Positions 25,232-33,748 of a DNA stretch of 64,000 nucleotides are shown here, piece by piece. Source of the DNA: Bradyrhizobium sp. AZCC 1693 (GTDB lineage: Bacteria > Pseudomonadota > Alphaproteobacteria > Rhizobiales > Xanthobacteraceae); contig NZ_JAZHSD010000001.1 of NCBI RefSeq assembly GCF_036924745.1, forward strand, positions 62,001 through 126,000, written 5' to 3'. The position numbers and the translations under genes were made by a program. The first letter of the stretch is position 1. Every line of letters begins with the position of its first letter. Below the pieces are notes generated by a model, which did no database searches, was not told the origin of the DNA, and was given only the letters and a program-made list of their open reading frames with translations.

Positions 25232-26089
25232 TCACACCGGATGCGCCGCCAGATGTTCCAGCAGCAGTTCGCACACCCGCTCCGGCGCCTGATCCGCCGC
25301 AAAATGGCCGACGCCCGGAAGCACCTCGAAACGATAGGGTGCGGCGATGAAATCGACCGTGCCTTCGGCGGCAGTGCGGCCGACGGTGTCGTCGGCGTCG
25401 CCCCAGATATAAAGCGTCGGCACGCGGATCGGGCCGAGCGGCCCGCGGATCGCGCCGCGGGCGCGATACCAGGCGAGCGCCGCTTCCATCGCATCCTTGT
25501 TGCCGAGCACGGCCAGATGCCTCTCGACCGCCTCAGTAGGAACGCCGTTGGCGGTGAGGCGATCGCGCAGCCATCTGGCGTTGTCAGCCAGCACGACATC
25601 GGCGGCATCGGGTTCCAGAAACGCCTTGTGGTGCTTTGAGCGCTGCGCCTGCTCGCCGTCGGCCATCAGCGCGCGATTGAACGCGTTCGGATGCGGCCGC
25701 GAGAGAATGGTGAGCGAGGCGAGTCGCTCGTGGTGGCGGTCGGCGATGCCCGAGGCGATGCTGCCGCCCCAGTCGTGGCCGACGAGATGAAAGCGCGCCT
25801 CGCCATAGCCCGCGGCCGCCACGACCGCCATCGCGTCGTCCATCAGGCGGTCGATCAAATAGTGCGAAAACTCGCGCGGATCGGGCCGGGCGCCGGGCGA
25901 ATAGCCGCGCTGGCTCGGCGCAATGGCGCGATAGCCCATGTCGCCGAGGGCGGTGACCTGTGCGCGCCAGCAATGCATCGATTCCGCAAAGCCGTGCAGC
26001 AGCAGGACGAGCGGCGCCCCGGGCGTGCCGGCGGTTATGGCATCGAAGACCAGATGCGGCGCGATGGCGATTTGTTCTGAGGCCGGCAT
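25232..26089 (-). CDS. Alpha/beta hydrolase (haloalkane dehalogenase / epoxide hydrolase-like)
   Basis: 285 aa from ATG 26089; an ATG at 26134 would add 15 residues. The oxyanion motif LLLHGFAES is at 30-37. The nucleophile elbow is GHDWGG with Asp106, so the nucleophile is aspartate, as in haloalkane dehalogenases and epoxide hydrolases rather than serine esterases. A cap domain follows (about 135-215), then WGDADDTVG with the acidic residue and GVGHFAADQ with the catalytic His. The likely chemistry is ring opening of an epoxide or dehalogenation. It is divergent from plsC. Confidence 0.87.
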   Translation of the reverse strand: MPASEQIAIAPHLVFDAITAGTPGAPLVLLLHGFAESMHCWRAQVTALGDMGYRAIAPSQRGYSPGARPDPREFSHYLIDRLMDDAMAVVAAAGYGEARFHLVGHDWGGSIASGIADRHHERLASLTILSRPHPNAFNRALMADGEQAQRSKHHKAFLEPDAADVVLADNARWLRDRLTANGVPTEAVERHLAVLGNKDAMEAALAWYRARGAIRGPLGPIRVPTLYIWGDADDTVGRTAAEGTVDFIAAPYRFEVLPGVGHFAADQAPERVCELLLEHLAAHPV

Positions 26090-26213
26090 GCGGCGATCCT
26101 GGATGGGCAATCGGGCCGATCCATGGTGGGCCATATTTCAGCGGGGTGGGCGGAATTGTGCAACCCGGGAAAAGTGCTGTATTGGAAGCCGCAGAGGCCC
26201 GAGGGACGGACGT

Positions 26214-26981
26214 TTGCATTATCTGAGGTCGATCATATTCGATACCGCCGTGGTGATCCTGACGGTCGTCGTTTCGCTATCGGTGCCGTTCATGGCGCTG
26301 TTCAAAGCGAGCAGCGCGACGGTGCGCGCGGTCTCCCAGGTCTGGGCCAACGGCATCATGTTGCTGATGAAGTACGTGGTGGGGCTGGATTATCGCGTCG
26401 AGGGGCGCGAGCACGTTCCCGACGGAGCCTGCATCATCGCCTGCAATCATCAATCGCTGTGGGAGACGGCGGCGCTCTGCGTGATCTTCCCGGATGCCAG
26501 CATCGTCGCCAAGAAGGAGTTGAGGAAGCTGCCGCTCGTCGGCTGGTTTCTCGAGCGCTATCCGATGATCCTGGTTGACCGCTCGGCAGGCCGCCAGGCG
26601 CTACGGCAGATGGTCGATGAAGCGAGGCGCGCGGTCGGCGAGGGGCGCAAGGTGCTGTTGTTTCCGCAAGGCACGCGGCAGGCTATCGACCAGCCTGTCA
26701 AGTTCCAGTCGGCCGGCATTTCCGCTTTGTACACGAACCTCGACGTCCCGGTCGTGCCGGCGGCGTGCAATTCCGGCCTGTTCTGGGACAAGAAGACCCT
26801 GATGATGCATTCGGGGACCATCACCCTCTCTTTTCTCTCGCCGATCGCGCCGGGCCTGCCGCGCAAGGAGTTTCAGGAAAAGATGGAGCGGGCGATTGCC
26901 GAAGAGGCGAGCCGGTTGCTGACAGTGAGTGAGCCGAAGGTTTCGCGCAGGCCCGTGACGCGATCAGACCACGCCGCCTAG
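26214..26981 (+). CDS. 1-acyl-sn-glycerol-3-phosphate acyltransferase (PlsC family)
   Basis: 255 aa from TTG 26214, chosen because GAGG lies nine bases upstream and the N-terminal membrane helix (about 7-30) then follows. Longer frames overlap the divergent hydrolase. Acyltransferase motif I is NHQSLWE, an H-x4-E variant (His79, Glu84) instead of the usual H-x4-D. Motif III is FPQGTR at 150-155, and motif IV is VPVVPAACNSG. It transfers a fatty acyl chain to lysophosphatidic acid to form phosphatidic acid at the inner membrane. The gene ends tail to tail with the TMEM175-like gene, overlapping by 4 bp. Confidence 0.87.
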   Translation: MHYLRSIIFDTAVVILTVVVSLSVPFMALFKASSATVRAVSQVWANGIMLLMKYVVGLDYRVEGREHVPDGACIIACNHQSLWETAALCVIFPDASIVAKKELRKLPLVGWFLERYPMILVDRSAGRQALRQMVDEARRAVGEGRKVLLFPQGTRQAIDQPVKFQSAGISALYTNLDVPVVPAACNSGLFWDKKTLMMHSGTITLSFLSPIAPGLPRKEFQEKMERAIAEEASRLLTVSEPKVSRRPVTRSDHAA

Positions 26982-27559
26982 CCAGCACGACGTGCGGCGA
27001 TCCAGCCCGCCAGCGGCGCCAGGAAAGCCAGGCACCAGACGAACTGCGCAATTCGCGGGGCTAGCAACGCCACGGCGGTCCCAAGGACGAACACGAACAC
27101 CGGAAACAGCGCTGTCATCAGCAAACGCGGATCGCTGCGGTCCCTGAGCGCAAGAACCCATAGCGCCGCATTCAGCGCGGCGATGATGGTCAGGTGAAAC
27201 CCGTAGAGAACAGCCAGCACGCCATCGAGCCGGTAGGCGCCGTAGAGTCCGTTCGTCACCGGCAGGATGATGATCGAGAGCAGAAAAAACAGATTGAGAA
27301 ACACCACGCCTCGGTCGCCTTCCGGCGCAACCGCGAGCCGGCGGTGATGGCTGAACCAGAACATGCCGGCGACGATGAAGCTGATCATCAGTGCGATGAC
27401 CGGTTGCGCATAAACGCGCATCAGGTCGTGCCAGTCGGGCGCCTGCGTGAAGCTGGAGGCTTTTGGCAAGTCATAGGCAAGCAGCGTCATGGCAACGCCG
27501 AATATGGTGTTGCTCAGCATCTCCAGCCGGCGCATTTCGAAAAGACCGATTTGCGGCAT
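26978..27559 (-). CDS. TMEM175 family potassium channel-like membrane protein
   Basis: 193 aa with five to six predicted membrane helices. The first helix carries RLEMLSNTIFGVAMTLLAYD, matching the R-x3-[FL]-S-[DN] signature of the prokaryotic TMEM175 (former DUF1211) family. One repeat per polypeptide means the channel would assemble as a tetramer and conduct K+ across the inner membrane. MFWFSHHRR after helix 3 is also typical. The single-gene transcript is followed on the minus side by the convergent plsC gene. Confidence 0.85.
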   Translation of the reverse strand: MPQIGLFEMRRLEMLSNTIFGVAMTLLAYDLPKASSFTQAPDWHDLMRVYAQPVIALMISFIVAGMFWFSHHRRLAVAPEGDRGVVFLNLFFLLSIIILPVTNGLYGAYRLDGVLAVLYGFHLTIIAALNAALWVLALRDRSDPRLLMTALFPVFVFVLGTAVALLAPRIAQFVWCLAFLAPLAGWIAARRAG

Positions 27560-27569
27560 ATGCCCCCGT

Positions 27570-27763
27570 ACGTCACCAGTCCGTCTTCGCTTTCGCTTCG
27601 CTCAAGCTACGCCGGACACGCCTCGCCCTGGCGGTCTTCGCGTGGCTGCGCCACGCGTAGCCCGTCAGGGCGTGGCTTGCCAAGCCGTAGCTCGCGGATG
27701 CAAAGCCCGCCTTCGCCTGTCGGCTTCGGCGCGGCAGCCTTCACTCGCTTCGCGCGCGAAGGC
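27570..27763. repeat. GC-rich hairpin-forming repeat region 3' of tRNA-Leu
   Basis: A dense series of inverted pairs, for example GTCCG ... CGGAC around 27570-27612, TGGCTGCGCCACGCG, and GCCTTC ... GAAGGC near the tRNA end. No ORF with a ribosome-binding site is credible. The region probably forms the 3' end of the tRNA transcript. I recognise the style as a rhizobial intergenic repeat but cannot name a family. Confidence 0.45.
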
Positions 27764-27850
27764 TGGTGCGGGCGGTGGGACTCGAACCCACACGACGTTG
27801 CCATCGAGGGATTTTAAGTCCCTTGCGTCTACCAATTCCGCCACGTCCGC
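27764..27850 (-). tRNA. tRNA-Leu(UAA)
   Basis: 87 nt read from 27850 to 27764. The anticodon loop contains CTTAAAA (anticodon UAA, Leu), with a class II long variable arm, the T-arm GGTTCGAGTCC and an encoded CCA. The acceptor stem pairs GCGGACG with CGCCCGC, leaving an A-C mismatch at the fifth pair. Leu identity fits the A73 discriminator base. It is a single gene with no integrase nearby. Confidence 0.95.
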
Positions 27851-28024
27851 TTAGTCTCAGGGGATCAGATACTTAGCGCGTTTTCCGGAGAAGTGGAATT
27901 GGCATGTTCCCCGGCCGAACGCATCCTTTGCTTTAAGCGAGCACGTCTGCCAAAGCAAAGCCTCAATGCGGACACTTGTGCCTGTTTTAGGCAATCTCAA
28001 CATTATCCGCTTAACGAAGGTCCG

Positions 28025-28468
28025 ATGCCGATATCGCTGTTCCACTGCCGGTCATTCAAGGGCTGCCTTGCCGCGCTGGCGTTGGTTGCGCTCGGAGCCG
28101 GCCTGTCCGGCTGCGCCGGGATGAGCGACGCCATTTCCCCGGCCTTCGCCGACCCCGCCAAATACGATCTCTACGATTGCAAGCAACTCGAGCCCGAGCG
28201 CAAGAGCCTTGCCGCCCGCACCGCGGAATTGCAGGGGCTGATGACGAAGGCCGAAACCGGTGTCGCCGGTCCCGTGGTGGCGGAGATGGCCTATCGCAAT
28301 GATTACATTGCGCTGCGCGGCCAGTCGAAGCTGGCCGATGAAGCCTGGCAGAAGAACAGGTGCCAGGAATCGAAACCGGAAGCCAGACCTGCGCCGGTCC
28401 CGCCATCGATCGCGCCGGCTCCCGCCGCCAAGGGCGGCCGTTCGAAGGTCAGCCGCACGGCAAATTAA
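28025..28468 (+). CDS. Small putative lipoprotein
   Basis: 147 aa from ATG 28025. The signal segment has a lipobox ALGAGLSGC with Cys30, so the mature protein should be lipid-anchored in the envelope. The middle (PAKYDLYDCKQLEPERKSLAARTAELQGLM) is helical and charged. The tail is rich in Pro and Ala and ends in a basic stretch. I recognise it only as a conserved rhizobial hypothetical lipoprotein. It is convergent with the monooxygenase gene. Confidence 0.75.
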   Translation: MPISLFHCRSFKGCLAALALVALGAGLSGCAGMSDAISPAFADPAKYDLYDCKQLEPERKSLAARTAELQGLMTKAETGVAGPVVAEMAYRNDYIALRGQSKLADEAWQKNRCQESKPEARPAPVPPSIAPAPAAKGGRSKVSRTAN

Positions 28469-28501
28469 GGAAGCGATATCCGGGCTACAGAATTCCCAGC
28501 T

Positions 28502-29704
28502 CTACACCCGCCAATCATAAATCCAGTCCTGCCGTGCCAGCATGCGCGCCGGGCCCATCGTCTTGATGGCGAGGTCGCGGGCCAGCGCCAGCGGTCCGGT
28601 GAGATGATAGATGCGTCCTTGCTGCCGTGCGGCGCGCTGCACCCGCAGCACGCGGCCGCGCCGCAGCCGGCCGTAGCGCTTCAGCGCCGCCGGGATGCCC
28701 GCGATATTGTCGCCCGGGCTTTCGCTTAAGGCTTTGGCGAGCACGGCGGCGTCTTCGATCGCCATCCCCGCCCCCTGTGCGGCAAACGGCAGCATTGCAT
28801 GCGCGGCGTCGCCAAGCAGCGCGATCGCGCCGTCCGTCCATTCGCCGATGTCGGGCAGGGTGAACAACGCCCAGCGCCGCCAGCCGTCGACGGCGCCGAT
28901 CAGCATCCGCGCGGTCGCGGGCCAGCGCTGCGAGGCGAACGCGCTCTTGAGTTCGTTGGGATCGCCGGGTGCGCTCCAGCCCGGCCTGTTCCAGGTTCCC
29001 GGCACGATCGCGACCACGTTGATCTGGCGCGCCGCCGAGATCGGGTAGGCCACCAGATGCGCGTCCGGTCCCATCCAGAGCTGAACCCGCGGCGCGGTAT
29101 ATTCGCGCGGCAGCGTCGTCGCATCGAGGGTTCCGCGCCAGGCAATCAGGCCGGAAAATTGCGGCTGCACCTCCGGGAATAAATGGTTCCGCACCGCCGA
29201 CCAGATGCCGTCGGCGCCGATCAGCGCGACCGCCAGTTCCTGCTGCCGCGCATTGCCGCGGCGCTGGACCACGGTCAGCCCCTTGGCGTGCGAGGTCACG
29301 TCCTCGAACTGGCAACCGAGCCTGAGGTCGATGTCCGGATGGTCGTTGACCTCTGCCTGCAGTGCGCCCTGCAGATCGGCGCGGTGCATCACCCAATAGG
29401 GCGCGCCGGCGCGAAGGCTGGCGGCTTCGCCGAGCGGCAGGCGGGCGATCTCGCCGCCCGCCCGCGCGCTCATGATGTTGATGGCCTCGGGCGTCACGGC
29501 ACGCGGCGCAAGCCGCGGCCGCAGGCCGAGGTCGACCAGGATTCGGCTGGCGTTGGGCGAAAGCTGCAGGCCGGCGCCGGCTTCCTCCAGCCGTTCGGCC
29601 TTCTCCAGAATGATGACGCGAAAGCCTTTCGCGGCGAGCGAAAGCGCTGCCGTCAGTCCCCCGATCCCGGCACCAGCAACGATGATGGTGCGCGCGGCAG
29701 CCAC
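28502..29704 (-). CDS. FAD-dependent monooxygenase (salicylate hydroxylase-like)
   Basis: 400 aa, class A flavoprotein monooxygenase. The FAD ADP-binding motif VAGAGIGGLTAALSLAAKGF is near residues 9-28, the DG motif (ALIGADGIWSAVR) lies in the middle, and the second FAD motif ALLGDAAHAMLPFAAQGAG lies near 290. These are the three family fingerprints. It hydroxylates an aromatic ring with NAD(P)H and O2; salicylate-type substrates are likely but not proven. It lies 7 bp downstream of the zinc-finger gene, so they form one operon. Confidence 0.9.
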   Translation of the reverse strand: MAAARTIIVAGAGIGGLTAALSLAAKGFRVIILEKAERLEEAGAGLQLSPNASRILVDLGLRPRLAPRAVTPEAINIMSARAGGEIARLPLGEAASLRAGAPYWVMHRADLQGALQAEVNDHPDIDLRLGCQFEDVTSHAKGLTVVQRRGNARQQELAVALIGADGIWSAVRNHLFPEVQPQFSGLIAWRGTLDATTLPREYTAPRVQLWMGPDAHLVAYPISAARQINVVAIVPGTWNRPGWSAPGDPNELKSAFASQRWPATARMLIGAVDGWRRWALFTLPDIGEWTDGAIALLGDAAHAMLPFAAQGAGMAIEDAAVLAKALSESPGDNIAGIPAALKRYGRLRRGRVLRVQRAARQQGRIYHLTGPLALARDLAIKTMGPARMLARQDWIYDWRV

Positions 29705-29711
29705 CGAAAGG

Positions 29712-29957
29712 TCAGGCGACCTTGTCCTTCAGGACGCATTCGGGCGGCCGGGCTTCGCCTGCGGCGAGGTCGGCGGCAAAGCGGAACAGCGTCGAGCAAT
29801 AGGGGCAGATGATCTCGTTGTCGTTGCCGAGGTCGAGGAACACGTGCGGATGGTCGAACGGCGGGTTGGCGCCCACGCACATGAATTCCTGCGAGCCGAT
29901 CTCGATTACCGAGACTCCGGCGTCGTTATGGAAATGCGGGACGACATGGTCGGACAT
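29712..29957 (-). CDS. Zinc-finger domain protein (zf-CHCC, NDUFS6-like)
   Basis: 81 aa from ATG 29957. Zinc ligands are Cys27, His36 or His38, Cys51 and Cys54 (C-x8-H ... C-P-Y-C), the CHCC pattern of the 13-kDa subunit of mitochondrial complex I (NDUFS6). Alphaproteobacterial homologues co-purify with or support complex I. Here it is encoded outside the nuo cluster, immediately before a flavin monooxygenase. The longer in-frame start at 30032 lacks family similarity. Confidence 0.85.
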   Translation of the reverse strand: MSDHVVPHFHNDAGVSVIEIGSQEFMCVGANPPFDHPHVFLDLGNDNEIICPYCSTLFRFAADLAAGEARPPECVLKDKVA

Positions 29958-30206
29958 CAGTTTCACCTTGGATAGCAACGACGGGCGCACGCAATCAACG
30001 CGAGGCGGCAGGTTCGAAATGCCGCGCACCATAGTGGGGGGTGCCGATGATTCCTAGAGCCGATTCGGGGCGTCCCCGCCGCACATTTGCTCATGCAAAT
30101 TCGACACAATCTTGTCGTCGGAGAAAAGCCCTTCTTTCGTCGGGGCAGTTGTGTCTTAAAAGCGGCATACCATCTTGAGATAGACGAAAACATTAGGCTT
30201 TTTTGG

Positions 30207-31367
30207 ATGAGGCGGTTGCGGCTCGGATCAGCACTGGCAGGGGCATTGGGGTGCATGGCGCTCAGCGTAGCGGTGTGCGCGGCGTTGTGGCCGCACGCCC
30301 GCGAGGCCACAGCCATTCTGGCGGCGCAGGACGACCCTGCGGCGCTGTCCGATATCCACATCAATTCCGCCCTGAGGAGCAATCAGGCGCTGGTCGCCGA
30401 CAACATCGAGGCGGCGCTCGCGGCTGATGATTCCGATCTCGCCAACAGCTTCGTCGAACTCGCCCGCGACAAGGGCATTGCCGTCAGCGACGAACTGTCG
30501 AAGCGCGTCAGCGATGCCGTTACCGACGCGGGCTCGGCGTCGCATTTTGCCAAGCGCTTTGCCACCGGTCTGGTGACCGGTAACGTCGACGACGTCGCGA
30601 GCCTGTCGGGCACGGTGGCCGGTGATCTCTTCGTGTTCGGCGACATCAGGGACGTGGTGCGCGAGGGCAAGCACCTGGCGACGGGCGAGGAGGTGGACCG
30701 GCTGGTGCTGGGCCTCGCGACGGTAGGGCTCGTGGTGACCGCCGCGACCTACGTATCCCTCGGCGGCGTCGGCCCGGTGCGCGCCGGCCTTTCCATGGTC
30801 AAGGACGCCCGCAAGGTCGGGCGGCTGGGCGAGGGGCTGACGCAGTGGGCCGGCCGCTCGGCGCGCGAGGTCGTCGATGCGCCCGTCCTGCAGCAGGCGG
30901 TCGCGAAGGGCTCGGTGCTGCGGCCCGGCGAGACCGTCAGCGCGATCAAGGCGGCGTTCCGCGCCGAGAAGGCCGGCGCGCTGGTGCGGCTGGCGAAAGA
31001 CGTCGGACGCGTTGGCGAAAAGGCCGGCACGCGCGGGGCGCTCGATACGCTGCGCATCGCGCAAGGGCCGAAGGACGTGGCGCGCGCGGCGCGGCTTGCC
31101 GAATCCAAGGGCGGCCAGACCCGCGCGATCCTGAAGGTGCTCGGCCGCGGCGCGCTGCTGCTGGCTGCCGGGACGTTCAATCTGACGATGTGGGTGTTCG
31201 GTGCGCTGTTGGCGCTGTTCGGATTTCTGTCGTCGATCAAGGCGGCCACCGAGCGTGCGACCGAAGCCTGGCTGCGTCGCAGCAAGGCGCGGCGGTTACG
31301 AAAGCAGGCGGCGGCAGCATGCTCGCCGTCTGGTCCGGCTCTGGCGGGCGCTGCCGCGCACGGCTAG
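30207..31367 (+). CDS. Conserved hypothetical membrane protein
   Basis: 386 aa from ATG 30207 (MRRLRLGSALAGALGC). There is an N-terminal hydrophobic segment (about 7-28), a central hydrophobic stretch near 172-192 (LGLATVGLVVTAATYVSLGGVG), and a C-terminal one near 325-350. The region between contains many Ala, Arg and Lys residues and is probably helical. No enzyme motif is visible. The start is chosen at the first Met before the signal-like segment; an upstream frame to 30087 exists. Function is unknown. Confidence 0.7.
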   Translation: MRRLRLGSALAGALGCMALSVAVCAALWPHAREATAILAAQDDPAALSDIHINSALRSNQALVADNIEAALAADDSDLANSFVELARDKGIAVSDELSKRVSDAVTDAGSASHFAKRFATGLVTGNVDDVASLSGTVAGDLFVFGDIRDVVREGKHLATGEEVDRLVLGLATVGLVVTAATYVSLGGVGPVRAGLSMVKDARKVGRLGEGLTQWAGRSAREVVDAPVLQQAVAKGSVLRPGETVSAIKAAFRAEKAGALVRLAKDVGRVGEKAGTRGALDTLRIAQGPKDVARAARLAESKGGQTRAILKVLGRGALLLAAGTFNLTMWVFGALLALFGFLSSIKAATERATEAWLRRSKARRLRKQAAAACSPSGPALAGAAAHG

Positions 31368-31408
31368 ACTTGCGGCCTTGCAAGATCGCCCATTCCGATC
31401 CCCAAAAC

Positions 31409-32173
31409 ATGGAACTGATGATGCCGAGTTTTCACCACGGCGCTGTCGAAATTGCCTATCTCGACGAAGGCGAGGGCGATCCGATCGTTCTCGTGCACGG
31501 CTTTGCTTCCAGCAAGAACGTCAACTGGATCTATCCGACATGGGTTTCCGATCTGAGGAAAGACGGCCGCCGCGTCATCGCGCTCGACAATCGCGGCCAC
31601 GGCGATTCCGAAAAGCTCTACGATTCCGCTGATTACGAAATCGCGATCATGGCAAGCGACGTCATCGCGCTGTTGGATCATCTGGCAATCGAGCGCGCCG
31701 ACATGATGGGTTATTCGCTGGGATCGCGAATGACGGCGATCCTGGCGCGCGAGCAGCCGCAGCGGCTGCGCTCGGCGATCCTCGGCGGCATCGGGATCGG
31801 GCTCATCGAGGGCGGCGGCCCCGGCGAGAACGTGGCCATCGCGCTGGAAGCGCCGTCGCTGGAGGACGTCACCGATCCGGTCGGGCGGACGTTTCGCGCG
31901 TTCGCCGACCAGACCCGCTCCGATCGCCGCGCGTTGGCCGCCTGCCTGCGCGGTTCGCGGCGGCTGATGACGTCGGAGGAAGCCGCCGGGATCGGCGTGC
32001 CGGTCCTGATCGCGGTCGGCACCAAGGACGAGATCGCTGGCTCAGCCGCGGCGCTCGGGAAAATCATTCCGGGCGCCGAGGTGCTCGACATTCCGAACCG
32101 CGATCATATGCGCGCCGTCGGCGACAAGGTCTACAAGACCGGCGTCACCGACTTCCTGTCGCGCCGGCAATGA
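31409..32173 (+). CDS. Alpha/beta hydrolase (serine hydrolase)
   Basis: 254 aa from ATG 31409; Met codons at 31418 and 31421 are equally possible. Oxyanion motif IVLVHGFASS, nucleophile elbow GYSLGS (Ser), acid in VAVGTKDEIAGS, and late His in NRDHMRAVGD. The small cap suggests an esterase or C-C hydrolase. The last 132 bp overlap the 3' end of the convergent membrane protein gene on the other strand. The substrate is unknown. Confidence 0.85.
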   Translation: MELMMPSFHHGAVEIAYLDEGEGDPIVLVHGFASSKNVNWIYPTWVSDLRKDGRRVIALDNRGHGDSEKLYDSADYEIAIMASDVIALLDHLAIERADMMGYSLGSRMTAILAREQPQRLRSAILGGIGIGLIEGGGPGENVAIALEAPSLEDVTDPVGRTFRAFADQTRSDRRALAACLRGSRRLMTSEEAAGIGVPVLIAVGTKDEIAGSAAALGKIIPGAEVLDIPNRDHMRAVGDKVYKTGVTDFLSRRQ

Positions 32174-33544
32174 GTGGTCGCGCGCTCCGGCACCGGCGAG
32201 ATGCCGGATAGCCGCAATCAGCACGACCGTGGTCGCAAGCCACGCCATCCGCGCGCCGTAACGATCGTGCGGGCCGGATATCACGGCACAGACGAACGCG
32301 TTGCCGAGCACGGCTGATGTGACTGTTCCGGCGAGCAAGGAGAGATCGTCGAACGGCCGGCGCAGCACGCCGTGGCCGAACAGGATCGCGGCCAGCAGCA
32401 TCGACGCCAGCGCGACGGGAACATGAATCCCGTTGATCGCGGTGAAGTCGAAATGCCAGCGCTGCTGCTGCGCCGCGCGCATCGGCTTCACTTGTGCGGG
32501 AAGAAAGCGCTCGATGATGCCGTAGGTATGGCCGACCCAGACGCCAATGCCTTCACCGGTGGCGACATGGCCCAGTTGCTGCACCGTTCCCGTCAGCGCC
32601 GCCTTGGCCTGCCAGGCCGGATACTCGGCCAGCGAATGCAGCACGATAAAGCCCATCTCGTCGTTCAGCCCCTGAAAGCGGCCGAGCGTGTTGAACATGC
32701 TGTTGCCCCACAGGAACTGGTCGGCGGTGGCGGGAAGCTGATTGCGATAGGGGCAGAGCTTGAAGCTCAGCTTCGGGCAATGATCACGCAAATATTGCGC
32801 GACGATCCCATCCTGCAGCATCCGTCCGAAGGCTACGCCGTAACCGCCCGGCGTCCACGCCAGCTTCCCGGACAATGCGAAATTGGTCGACAGCAGCAGC
32901 GCAGCGCCGGCGACGAGGGTGAGACTACCTTGCGTCAGCCCGGAAACGGAAATCCGCCCGCGCAGAAACGGACGTGCGATCCAGCCCACACAGCACAGTC
33001 CGAGCAGCACGGCGAGCGTTGCGCTGTGGGTCGCCGCGGCGAAAGCGGTGAGGCCGAACAACAGGCATTTTTCCGGGATCGACGTCCGCTCGCCATGCGC
33101 GGCCAGGATGAAGAGCGAAAGCACCGACAGGCCGGCGAAAATGTCGGTCAACAGCGTGCTGGCGAGCCACGGCAGCGAGGTGGTCAGGACCAGCACGAGG
33201 CTCGTGGCCAGGAGCCGCAACGGCTGGGAGATGCCGAACACGCGCAGCGTCAACTGCAGGATCCACAGCGTCGCCAGCGCGTTGATCCCGAGGTTGATCC
33301 AGAAGCTCGAATCCTCGCCGAAATGAAGATAGAGGCCGAACGTGGTGGAGCGGCTGGGCACCAGGTAGCCTTCATACCATCGTGCCAGGTAGCCGCCGGT
33401 ATCCCACTGGAGCAGGGGATAGCCATTCCACAGGGCCGGGGCCAGCAACATCAATGGGATGGTGATGGTCGCGATCCAGGCCGACCGCCAGCCCGCGGCG
33501 GCCCGCGCCTGCAATATCTGCGTGCTGATGTGACTTCCCCCCAT
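32042..33544 (-). CDS. Polytopic membrane protein of unknown function
   Basis: 500 aa from ATG 33544. At least nine hydrophobic segments alternate with short loops, and an N-terminal loop has PLLQWDTGGYLARWYEGYLVP. The topology and the early aspartate resemble GT-C-type or Wzy-like envelope enzymes, but no family motif is certain. The C-terminal 44 codons lie antisense to the end of the hydrolase gene at 31409-32173, so its tail is constrained by that gene and may not be functional. An alternative start lies at 33649. Confidence 0.7.
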   Translation of the reverse strand: MGGSHISTQILQARAAAGWRSAWIATITIPLMLLAPALWNGYPLLQWDTGGYLARWYEGYLVPSRSTTFGLYLHFGEDSSFWINLGINALATLWILQLTLRVFGISQPLRLLATSLVLVLTTSLPWLASTLLTDIFAGLSVLSLFILAAHGERTSIPEKCLLFGLTAFAAATHSATLAVLLGLCCVGWIARPFLRGRISVSGLTQGSLTLVAGAALLLSTNFALSGKLAWTPGGYGVAFGRMLQDGIVAQYLRDHCPKLSFKLCPYRNQLPATADQFLWGNSMFNTLGRFQGLNDEMGFIVLHSLAEYPAWQAKAALTGTVQQLGHVATGEGIGVWVGHTYGIIERFLPAQVKPMRAAQQQRWHFDFTAINGIHVPVALASMLLAAILFGHGVLRRPFDDLSLLAGTVTSAVLGNAFVCAVISGPHDRYGARMAWLATTVVLIAAIRHLAGAGARDHSLPARQEVGDAGLVDLVADGAHMIAVRNVEHLGARNDFPERRG

Positions 33545-33748
33545 TTGGTTCCAGCATCCGGGAATGGCTGGCCGGCCGAAATTGACCAATAGTCGGACAT
33601 CATCCGGCTTGATTTCCGGAATTGGTTGACCACCTTGAACTGAGCCCAATGGCCCGGCGGCGGTTTACTTTGGCCAGCGCCTGCCCGGGACAGAAGCCCG
33701 CCCGCCGTGCTATAGTACCAACGAAATAAACGGATTTGCGAGAGCCCC

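Noticed and set aside
27570..27850. Genomic island attachment site at the tRNA-Leu gene
   Set aside because: No integrase, no direct repeat of the tRNA 3' end in the window, and neighbouring genes look ancestral.
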